NCBI RefSeq assembly: GCF_003353065.1
Contig: NZ_CP027806.1
Location: 3,058,501 to 3,122,500 of the forward strand
Length of the DNA: 64,000 nucleotides
Reading direction: 5' to 3'
Source: Cyclonatronum proteinivorum
GTDB taxonomy: Bacteria > Bacteroidota > Rhodothermia > Balneolales > Cyclonatronaceae
The notes beneath the pieces are model-generated. The model had not been told where the DNA came from, did not search any database, and saw only the letters and a program-made list of their open reading frames with translations. Below, piece by piece: positions 56,154-64,000 of this stretch. Every line of letters begins with the position of its first letter. The first letter of the stretch is position 1. A program made the position numbers and the translations under genes.

Positions 56154-56295
56154 TGCAATTCAGAATTTGAAGCCGCAGGCAGTTAAGGACCGAAAGCCCG
56201 CGCTCAGGACGTAGTACGCTATTTTTAAGATTACGATAATAGTGAGCACAGCGGGATTATGAAAATGCCGGCACACATTTTTTGGAAGCGGTCAT

Positions 56296-57441
56296 TTATG
56301 CTTTCATCCGGTGTTCCGCCACAACATGCTGATAGCTCAGGATGAGGCTCTCCATCACGTGCTGCCAGTCAAAGCTGAGGGCTCGCGTGCGTGCCTGCTG
56401 TGCCATGCGCTGACGCAGCGCGTTATCCTGACTCAGCCGTAAAATAGCCCAGGAAAACGACTGTACATCCGCTACCGGCAGCACGTAACCGGTTTCTTCA
56501 TTAACGACCAGCGATTTGCTGCCCACCGCATTGGCCACAAGCGCCGGCACCCCGCTGCTCATGGCTTCCAGGGTTACATTTCCGAAAGTCTCAGTGTCGG
56601 AAGGGAACACAAAAATATCCGAGCTCGCATAAAGGACAGCCAGTTCTTCCCCAAAAGCAAAACCGGTAAATACGGCTTCGGGCAGCTCGGCTTCCATCTG
56701 CGCGCGGGCCGGACCATCGCCGCCGACCAGCACACGGATTTTGGGATCCAGCTGCTGCGCGCGATTTACGGCGTCGATAAACGTGCGCGGATCTTTTTCC
56801 CACACCAGGCGCGAGATGTAGCTCACAACTACATCATCCGGTGCAAAACCACATTGTTGCCGGAAAGCCTGACTGCGCTTTTCAGGGGAAAAAATCCCGG
56901 TTTCAACCCCGCGCGTCCACAAGCCTACTTTATCCGCGGGGAGACCATTGCGGGTGAGATACGCATTCATAGATTCCGAAGGGGAAACCACGAGGTCGCA
57001 CCGCTCATAAAACCAGCGCAGGTATTTCCACAGCACGCCCTCAAGGGCTTCAAGTCCGTAATAGCGCAGATAGCTGCTGAAGTGCGTATGATAAGACGAC
57101 AGTACGGGGATGTTGTGACGCAGCGCAAAACGAAGCGCTGCAAGTCCCAGAAAATCGGGCGTTGCAATGTGGATGAGATCGGGTTTGAAGGCTTCAATAT
57201 CATGCCGGTGAACCTCCGGCAGAAACAGCGAGACCCGATACTCCGGACGTCCCGGGGCCGGCACCGAAGGCACTTCCACAAAAGTACCCGCCGGCTCAAT
57301 AGCTCGCGGACGAATATCCGGACCAAAAACACGCACATCGAACCCGCGCTCCTCCGTCAGGTAGCGCACAAGCCGGTTCAGCGTGAGCGAAACCCCGTCT
57401 TTTATATGGACATAGTTGCCCGTAAATAATGCAATTTTCAT
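56296..57441 (-). CDS. GT4-family glycosyltransferase B
   Basis: 381 residues. Related to GT4 mannosyl- or sulfoquinovosyl-type transferases: MKIALFTGNYVHIKDGVSLT, FKPDLIHIATPDFLGLAALR, VGGDGPARAQME and ETFGNVTLEAMSSGVPALV. Membrane-lipid glycosylation is plausible. Divergent from the SDR gene. Confidence 0.84.
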   Translation of the reverse strand: MKIALFTGNYVHIKDGVSLTLNRLVRYLTEERGFDVRVFGPDIRPRAIEPAGTFVEVPSVPAPGRPEYRVSLFLPEVHRHDIEAFKPDLIHIATPDFLGLAALRFALRHNIPVLSSYHTHFSSYLRYYGLEALEGVLWKYLRWFYERCDLVVSPSESMNAYLTRNGLPADKVGLWTRGVETGIFSPEKRSQAFRQQCGFAPDDVVVSYISRLVWEKDPRTFIDAVNRAQQLDPKIRVLVGGDGPARAQMEAELPEAVFTGFAFGEELAVLYASSDIFVFPSDTETFGNVTLEAMSSGVPALVANAVGSKSLVVNEETGYVLPVADVQSFSWAILRLSQDNALRQRMAQQARTRALSFDWQHVMESLILSYQHVVAEHRMKA

Positions 57442-57647
57442 GAATAAGCATACTTGGTTTGGCGTCCGCTTTCAGGGGACAAGCCGTGATGAACAGCAAA
57501 AAACAGGGATTCCGGCCCGCTGCCGCTTCCTTCCCCCTCAAACCCGGATCCGGGTACCGCTGCTTCGGCCCTTCAATAAATCAGGGCTGAAGCGGCATTT
57601 TTTCGTAAATTTCATATCCTTCAAAAATACACAGTTTTCACTTCTTT

Positions 57648-58619
57648 ATGAAAGTATTCATCACCGGTGCCACCGGCTTCATTGGTTCACACCTCGCCGA
57701 CGCCCTGCTTGAAGACCCCAAAAACGAAGTCCGCTGCCTCGTCCGCTCCGATCTCAAATGGCTGCGCGAGAAAGGCGTGATCCCCGTAAAAGGCGACCTG
57801 CACGACCTGCCCGCGCTGCAGAAGGGCCTCGAAGGCGCCGACGTCGTCTTTCACCTCGCCGCCCACGTCAAAGCCCCCAAGCCGGAAATCTTCTACCGCA
57901 CCAATGTGGAAGCGACCGAAAACATCATCCGCATGGCCCAAAAAGCGGGCGTACCCAAAATGGTCGTGCTCTCCTCCCTTGCTGCTGCCGGACCCAGCTT
58001 CCAGCATCCTGTCTCCGAAAGCGACCCCATGCTGCCGGTCAGTATGTACGGGCAGTCCAAAAAGGAAATGGAAGAAATGATCCATCGCGTTGCCGCCCCC
58101 GGCGATTCCATCACCATTCTGCGACCGCCGGCGGTGTACGGTCCGCGGGAAGAAAACATCCTCTCCTTTTTCAAAATTGCCAGCCGCGGCATCTGCCCCA
58201 TCGTAGGCAGCGGCGCAACCAACCGCATCTCAATGGTACACGTCGCGGATGTGGTGCAGGGACTGCTCCTCGCGTGGGATCAGACCGAACCCGGCGTACA
58301 CACCTACTTTGTCTCGGGGCCGGAAGTGTACACCTGGAACGAGATCAAAGACGCGACCGCGCGCGCCCTCAATAAACGCCTGATCACCCTGCCGCTGCCG
58401 CCCAAAGTCGTGAGCCTCGTTGGCGCCTTCAGCGAAACCGCCGGCTCCCTTGTGGGCACGTACCCCATCATGAACCGCGACAAAGCCCGGGAAATGACCC
58501 TGCAGTGGACCTGTTCCATCGATAAAATAAAGCGCGAACTCGGCTTCAAACCCGAATACGATATTCGTGAAGGCCTGGCGCACACCATCACATGGTACCG
58601 CAGACACCGCTGGCTCTGA
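57648..58619 (+). CDS. extended-SDR NAD-dependent epimerase/dehydratase
   Basis: 323 residues. Rossmann fold TGATGFIGSHLADALL and the catalytic YxxxK in MYGQSKKEMEEM. C-terminal substrate domain ends GFKPEYDIREGLAHTITWYR. It could reduce a sphingoid/keto intermediate or epimerise a nucleotide sugar; the two cannot be told apart here. Its neighbours are GT4 and the SPT-like locus. Confidence 0.85.
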   Translation: MKVFITGATGFIGSHLADALLEDPKNEVRCLVRSDLKWLREKGVIPVKGDLHDLPALQKGLEGADVVFHLAAHVKAPKPEIFYRTNVEATENIIRMAQKAGVPKMVVLSSLAAAGPSFQHPVSESDPMLPVSMYGQSKKEMEEMIHRVAAPGDSITILRPPAVYGPREENILSFFKIASRGICPIVGSGATNRISMVHVADVVQGLLLAWDQTEPGVHTYFVSGPEVYTWNEIKDATARALNKRLITLPLPPKVVSLVGAFSETAGSLVGTYPIMNRDKAREMTLQWTCSIDKIKRELGFKPEYDIREGLAHTITWYRRHRWL

Positions 58620-58806
58620 GCAAACCGCATATTTTTTTCTTTCGGGGGGATGACACCCTTGTCCTTTCCTTTCCCGCTTTTTTCCGGAACATCTCCGACC
58701 AGCAATGCTGACGCGCCGCCTGCGTTGGAACCGCATCAGCGCAACCTGCCGAAACATCAGCCTCACCCTAACCACAGCCTCCAAGACTTTTACGCACAAC
58801 TCCTGA

Positions 58807-60372
58807 ATGCTACGATCTGCCCCCTCTTTCAGTCCGCTTTTCTTCCTGATTCTCTTTGTGCTGCTCCTCAGCGAGCCCGAAAGTGTCCACGCCCAAACCG
58901 AACAGGTGCTGGTCCGCGACCTGACCACCCTCATGGAAATCCCCGGCCTGCAGTCCGTCACCGCCTCCGAAACGCACCTCTACGCACTGTCTTCTGAAGA
59001 TGGCCTCATCGTGTTTCGCGTACATGCCGATTCCCTGCAGTGGCTCTACAGCTCGCAGGGCATGCAGCGCCGCGGCAATCAGCTCAGCGCGGATGTCCGT
59101 TTTGCCTACCTCACCGGCTCCAACAGCCGCCTCACCATCGTGGAACCCACCTCCGTGCTCGGCGTGTATTCCTCCACAACCCTGCCGGCCGCACCAGTCA
59201 GCATGGCACGTGTCGGCGACTTCCTTTTTATGGGGCTGGAAACCCCCGGCCTGTTCCGCCTCTCCCTCGCTACGCCGGAAGCCGTAGATGAAAGCCCCGA
59301 ACAGCTCGCCATGCAGCAAACCGGCCGCAACCGCGTATCCGCCGTGCGCGCCTTCGAAAACACCCTGCTCGTGCTCACCGCCAACAACAGCCTGCATCAG
59401 TTCCGGGTGCAGGAAGACGGCGCGCTGCAGCATCAGCACAGTTTCCGCTTCTCACCGGCCCTCAGCAACCTCTTCGTAGCCGACGGACGCCCCGTGCTCA
59501 CCGGCGCCGAAGGCAGCGTGTACAGCCTCAGCCCGGACGGCGAGCTGAACACCCTCTTCCGGATCGACGGCGCCGTCGATGACCTGCAGTTCTGGCAGGG
59601 CCGCTACCTCATCCGCTCCCGCACCGGTCAGCTCTGGCAAGCCCGCGAAGGCGGACAGGCGCAGCTCATCCGCCGCGACACCGAGCCCGGCAACCACATG
59701 GCGCAGACCAAAAGTCAGCTCTGGCTCACCGAATTCAATCAGCTTGGCCGCATGACGCTCGAAGAACGCCCCGTCGTAGAAATCCGCCAAAGCCCGCGCA
59801 CGGACCGGAACGGAACCCTCCGACTCAGCCCCATCCCCGATCAGGTGACCCACTTTCCCCGGCCCGTGCTCCTGCCCCTCACCTTTGAACAAGCCGTCGA
59901 GCCAGCCGATGTCCGATTTCAGCTGCAAACCAGCGCGGCCGGCGCAAGCATACGCGATCAGGGCTTCTTCTGGCAGCCTGCTTCCCGCGATGTAGGGCGT
60001 CAGCAATTCACCATCATCGCCAGCACGCCCGACGGGCAAACCGACCGCATCAGTTTCGAAATCGACGTACGACCCTTCAACACGCCCCCGCGCTTCAATC
60101 AGGTGCGCCCCATCTCCATCCCCGTAGGCGAATCCTTCAGCCTGCCCCTGCGCGCCACCGACCCCGACGGCCCCGACACCGGCCTGATCCGCTACCTCGC
60201 CGCCGACCTCCCCGACGGCGCCGTCCTCGACGAACGCACCGGCCTCATCACTTGGACCCCTACCCGCCGTCAGGAAGGACAACACCGCTTCCAGGTCATC
60301 GCCACCGACCAATTCGGCGCCGCCACCCAAATGAACGTCACCATAAACGTACTACAGCTCACACGGGAGTAA
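58807..60372 (+). CDS. exported protein with beta-propeller-like region and Ig-like domain
   Basis: 521 residues. Signal peptide (SPLFFLILFVLLLSEPESVHA). Residues 30-300 are a low-complexity, beta-rich WD/propeller-like series. The C-terminal region includes a dystroglycan-type Ig-like domain (PPRFNQVRPISIPVGESFSL, ADLPDGAVLDERTGLITWTP). Probably periplasmic or surface-exposed; function unknown. Followed by repeats. Confidence 0.72.
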   Translation: MLRSAPSFSPLFFLILFVLLLSEPESVHAQTEQVLVRDLTTLMEIPGLQSVTASETHLYALSSEDGLIVFRVHADSLQWLYSSQGMQRRGNQLSADVRFAYLTGSNSRLTIVEPTSVLGVYSSTTLPAAPVSMARVGDFLFMGLETPGLFRLSLATPEAVDESPEQLAMQQTGRNRVSAVRAFENTLLVLTANNSLHQFRVQEDGALQHQHSFRFSPALSNLFVADGRPVLTGAEGSVYSLSPDGELNTLFRIDGAVDDLQFWQGRYLIRSRTGQLWQAREGGQAQLIRRDTEPGNHMAQTKSQLWLTEFNQLGRMTLEERPVVEIRQSPRTDRNGTLRLSPIPDQVTHFPRPVLLPLTFEQAVEPADVRFQLQTSAAGASIRDQGFFWQPASRDVGRQQFTIIASTPDGQTDRISFEIDVRPFNTPPRFNQVRPISIPVGESFSLPLRATDPDGPDTGLIRYLAADLPDGAVLDERTGLITWTPTRRQEGQHRFQVIATDQFGAATQMNVTINVLQLTRE

Positions 60373-60459
60373 AAGTTTTTTGAGTTCAGAATTCAGAGTT
60401 CAGAATTCAAAGTTTGAAGAAAATTCAGCCTTAAGTAACAGATCACCATCACCTGTTTT
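60373..60459. repeat. short direct repeats after the exported gene
   Basis: GAGTTCAGAATTCAGAGTTC, then TCAGAATTCAAAG, a 14-bp direct repeat just before the heptamer tract. Confidence 0.6.
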
Positions 60460-60536
60460 CTGACCTCTGACCTCTGACCTCTGACCTCTGTCTTCTGTCT
60501 TCGGTCTTCGGTCTTCGGTCTTCGGTCAACGGTCTC
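60460..60536. repeat. heptamer tandem repeat
   Basis: Eleven consecutive 7-bp units: CTGACCT four times, CTGTCTT twice, CGGTCTT three times, then CGGTCAA and CGGTCTC. Fits a slippage-prone microsatellite. Confidence 0.85.
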
Positions 60537-60612
60537 CCTATGTTCACGCAACCTTCGCAACGCATACCCGCCCCTCCCGGGCCTGAGCCAGGCAACCGTA
60601 TCATTTCAGGGC

Positions 60613-60702
60613 TTTTTATTTTTTGGGGAAAACTCCGAGAGCATCAATGCCTCCGTGAAAGATTGTAAGCCCCCAAATCGGAGATGGGCCCCTTGCTTTT
60701 TT
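60613..60702 (+). repeat. dispersed 3'-end element, copy 5
   Basis: TTTTTATTTTTTGGGG, AAAACTCCGAG and GCATCA, AGATTG, GCCCCCAAATC, GAGATGGGCC, CTTGCTTTTTT. The pairing of TTTGGGG with CCCCAAA is kept. It begins 240 bp after the exported gene, the farthest of the five. Confidence 0.75.
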
Positions 60703-60747
60703 AATTCCGCAGCACACCCAAACCGGCAGCCCCAAAGCACCCATAAT

Positions 60748-63668
60748 TCCACCGGCAACGCGGGTGCGACCCCATTCGGGGTCGTGTATATCGGGGGCGT
60801 CATTCGGTGCTATAAACATGCAATCCCTTCGGGATTGGTACGGAGTCGAGCCTGCGCGAACGAGCATTCCGCAACGATTTTACGACCTCAACATTCATCA
60901 AACACCGAAGCCGCACAACCCACCAATCCACCAGCAACGCGGGTGCGACCCCATCCGGGGTCGTGTATATGGGGGTCGGCTTTGATGCTATAAACATGCC
61001 ATCCCTTCGGGATTGGTTCCGGGTCGGACGGATTGAAAGGTTTAAATACGAAACCCGTTACAGAACCAGCTATAAATTTCGCAGCCGAGCTAAGTGCATG
61101 GTATTCAATTGAATACACTTATCTTAAGCCTCGATTTCAATAAACATAACCTTACGGGTTAGTTACAGCCCAAATGTCAAATTCGATTTGTAAGCCAATA
61201 CAACATCCAAAGACGTCTCTGAAAGAGACACATATTTATAGAAAAGACACGTCCCCCCAAATAAACGACCCTGAAAGGGTCGAATTAACGCGTACGCGCA
61301 TTCCGCAACGATTTTACGACATCACCATCCATCAAAAACCGAAACCGCACAACCCTCCAATCCACCAGCAACGCGGGTGCGACCCCATCCGGGGTCGTGT
61401 ATATCGGGGGCGTCATTCGGTGCTATAAACATGCAATCCCTTCGGGATTGGTACGGGGTCGGACGAATTGACGGGATGATATACGAATCCCGTTACAGAA
61501 CCGGCTTTAAAATTCGCAGCCAGATTAAATGCATGGCATTCAATTCGATACACGGTTATTAAAGCCCCGATAACGCAAGAACATAACCTTACCGGCTCAA
61601 TTACAGCCCAAATATCAAATTCGATTTGTATGCCAATACAACATCCAAAGACGTCTCTGAAAGAGACACATGTTTATAGAAAAGACAAGTCCCCCCAAAT
61701 AAACGACCCTGAAAGGGGTCGAACCCACGCGAACGAGCATTCCGCAACGATTTTACGACCTCAACATTCATCAAACACCGAAGCCGCACAACCCACCAAT
61801 CCACCAGCAACGCGGGTGCGACCCCATCCGGGGTCGTGTATATGGGGGTCGGCTTTGATGCTATAAACATGCCATCCCTTCGGGATTGGTTCCGGGTCGG
61901 ACGGATTGAAAGGTTTAAATACGAAACCCGTTACAGAACCAGCTATAAATTTCGCAGCCGAGCTAAGTGCATGGTATTCAATTGAATACACTTATCTTAA
62001 GCCTCGATTTCAATAAACATAACCTTACGGGTTAGTTACAGCCCAAATGTCAAATTCGATTTGTAAGCCAATACAACATCCAAAGACGTCTCTGAAAGAG
62101 ACACATATTTATAGAAAAGACACGTCCCCCCAAATAAACGACCCTGAAAGGGTCGAATTAACGCGTACGCGCATTCCGCAACGATTTTACGACATCACCA
62201 TCCATCAAAAACCGAAACCGCACAACCCTCCAATCCACCAGCAACGCGGGTGCGACCCCATTCGGGGTCGTGTATATCGGGGGCGTCATTCGGTGCTATA
62301 AACATGCAATCCCTTCGGGATTGGTACGGGGTCGGACGAATTGACGGGATGATATACGAATCCCGTTACAGAACCGGCTTTAAAATTCGCAGCCAGATTA
62401 AATGCATGGCATTCAATTCGATACACGGTTATTAAAGCCCCGATAACGCAAAAACAAAACCTTACCGGCTCAACCACAGCCCAGATGTCAAATTCGATTT
62501 GCATGCCAATACAACATCCGAAGACGTCTCTGAAAGAGACACATGTTTATAGAAAAGACACGTCCCCCCCCAATAAACGACCCTGAAAGGGTTGAACCCA
62601 CGCATCCGAGCATTCCGCAACGATTTTACGACATCACCATCCTTCAAACACCGAAGCCGCAAAACCCATGAATCCACCGGCAACGCGGGTGCGACCCCAT
62701 TCGGGGTCGTCAATATCGGGGGCGTATTTCAGGGCTATAAACATGCAATCCCTTCGGGATTGGTACGGGGCCGAATCCGCGTGTACGCGCATTACGCAAC
62801 GATTTTACGACCTCAACATCCATCAAACACCGAAAACGCAAAACCCAACAATCCACCGGCAACGCGGGTGCGACCCCATTCGGGGTCGTCAATATCGGGG
62901 GCGTATTTCAGGGCTATAAACATACAATCCCTTCGGGATTGGTGCGGGGTCGAACCCGCGCATACGCGCATTCCGCGGCGATTTTACGACATCATCATTC
63001 ATCAAACACCGAAACCGAAAAACCCACGAATCCATCGGCAACGCGGGTGCGACCCCATCCGGGGTCGTGAATATCGGGGACGGAATTCGGTGCTATAAAC
63101 ATGCAATCCCTTCGGGATTGGTGCGGGGTCGGGCGGATTGACGAGGTGAGACACGAATCCCGTTACAAAACCGGCTTTAAAATTCGCAGCCAGATTAAAT
63201 GCATGGCATTCAATTCGATACACGGTTATTAAAGCCCCGATAACGCAAGAACATAACCTTACCGGCTCAATTACAGCCCAAATATCAAATTCGATTTGTA
63301 TGCCAATACAACATCCAAAGACGTCTCTGAAAGAGACACATGTTTATAGAAAAGACAAGTCCCCCCAAATAAACGACCCTGAAAGGGGTCGAACCCACGC
63401 GTACGCGCATTACGCAACGTTTTTACGACGTCAACATCCATCAAACACCGAAACCGCACAACCCACGATTTCACCGGCAACGCGGGTGCGACCCCATCCG
63501 GGGTCGTGAATATCGGTGCGGAATTCGGTGCTATAAACATGCCATCCCTTCGGGATTGGTACGGGGTCAAATCCACGCGTACGCGCATTCCGCAGCGTTT
63601 TTACGACATCACCATCCATCAAACACCGAAACCGCACAACCCAAGAATCCACCGGCAACGCGGGTGCG
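60748..63668. repeat. satellite-like hairpin array before mutY
   Basis: Nine copies of a hairpin CGACCCCAT(T/C)CGGGGTCG start at 60767, 60946, 61380, 61819, 62253, 62692, 62871, 63050 and 63489, and a tenth is broken at 63668. Spacings are 179 bp or 434/439 bp. Each is followed by CTATAAACATG plus a second hairpin, ATCCCTTCGGGAT. The longer units carry an added segment of about 255-260 bp with further hairpins (GTCTCTGAAAGAGAC, CGACCCTGAAAGGGTCG). ORFs in it are repeat shadows. Confidence 0.85.
60855..62600. repeat. 873-bp tandem duplication within the hairpin array
   Basis: Bases 60855-61727 and 61728-62600 are direct repeats with an offset of exactly 873 bp (434 + 439). They are nearly identical up to about 62450 and then diverge. 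Example: the same reading frames recur at 61174 and 62047. Confidence 0.8.
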
Positions 63669-63847
63669 TTTTTTTGGCGTGGGGCGCACACGGTCTAATG
63701 TTCCTTCATACAACATTTTTTGGCTTCGGAATTTCTTGAAAGAATCTGCGGATAAGAAACGCGGAAGGCCTGGCGGGCCTTTATGGTTGCGCCTTGCTTG
63801 TCTTATCTTAAGCTTTCATTCCTAATCCTGATTTTTCACCCATTCGC

Positions 63848-64000
63848 ATGATTTCTTCGCAATCGCAACAGAACGCACAACATTTCGCAGCCCCCCTTTT
63901 AAAGTGGTACGACGCCAACAAACGGGACATGCCGTGGCGGGATTGCGGGGATCCGTACCGGATTTGGGTCTCGGAAATCATGCTGCAGCAAACGCGGGTC
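63848..64000 (+). CDS. mutY: MutY adenine DNA glycosylase, 5' part
   Basis: 51 codons to the window edge. [20 protein letters not shown], then [15 protein letters not shown] is the N-terminus of MutY, which removes adenine opposite 8-oxoguanine. The catalytic residues and the iron-sulfur cluster lie outside the window. The last hairpin-array unit ends about 180 bp upstream. Confidence 0.93.
   Translation, partial: MISSQSQQNAQHFAAPLLKWYDANKRDMPWRDCGDPYRIWVSEIMLQQTRV

Noticed and set aside
60888-61991. Repeated short proteins (76-84 residues) in the hairpin array
   Set aside because: They recur only because the DNA repeats at an 873-bp offset, change frame between unit types and match no family.
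60748-63668. CRISPR array
   Set aside because: Unit lengths are 179-439 bp, the intervening sequences are themselves repeated rather than unique spacers, and no cas gene is present.

Overview
The window looks like a chromosomal segment from a member of the Bacteroidota / Balneolota / Rhodothermota side of the tree, with moderately high GC. This is inference from gene content: a DUF5103-type (type IX secretion plug) lipoprotein, a CRTAC-like FG-GAP/VCBS lipoprotein, a serine-palmitoyltransferase-type alpha-oxoamine synthase, a fused E1 alpha-beta 2-oxoacid dehydrogenase, and few strong Shine-Dalgarno sites. No rRNA or tRNA gene was recognised. No phage, plasmid backbone or CRISPR array was seen.

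Layout. 1-2.3 kb: truncated FG-GAP lipoprotein, orphan addiction-module component, small membrane protein. 2.3-8.6 kb: a sucrose locus (cytoplasmic amylosucrase, fructokinase-like PfkB enzyme, SSS-family Na+ symporter) with a divergent LacI-family regulator and two LacI-type palindromes between them. 8.8-22.4 kb: housekeeping genes (dnaE, trxA, DUF3109, rpoN, Lrp family, Nudix, isoprenylcysteine-methyltransferase-like, wHTH, PfkB kinase, rdgB) plus an atypical kinase-like protein. 22.4-25.4 kb: about 3 kb without genes, made of several families of palindromic or MITE-like repeats. 25.4-32.1 kb: an RHH-DUF433 / DUF5615 toxin-antitoxin pair, then the histidine operon hisG-D-C-B-H-A (minus strand), preceded by a His-rich leader ORF and a terminator hairpin that read as a classical attenuator. 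32.4-49.4 kb: lepA, lepB, GH13 glucosidase, aminotransferase, folD, NtrC-type regulator, dacB, EIIA, ccmB, holB, dapF and the DUF5103 lipoprotein. 50-60.4 kb: fused E1, then a probable sphingolipid/glycolipid neighbourhood (GNAT-fold protein, SPT-like synthase, two GT4 glycosyltransferases, extended SDR) and an exported Ig-like protein. 60.4-63.7 kb: a heptamer tandem repeat and a 2.9-kb satellite-like hairpin array with unit spacings of 179, 434 or 439 bp. The window ends inside mutY.

The sucrose genes form a plausible pathway: import of intact sucrose, transfer of its glucose onto alpha-glucan, and phosphorylation of the released fructose under LacI-type control. RpoN and a sigma-54 activator with an intact GAFTGA loop are both present, though unlinked.

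The most unusual content is non-coding: the his attenuator, a roughly 90-bp element that occurs five times and always follows a co-oriented gene end, a three-copy MITE family with nested inverted repeats, a MITE inserted into another repeat with an empty-site copy nearby, and the hairpin array before mutY. I found no convincing new multi-gene defence system. The RHH-DUF433 fusion antitoxin and the degenerate HisB N-terminal domain are the most interesting protein-level oddities.
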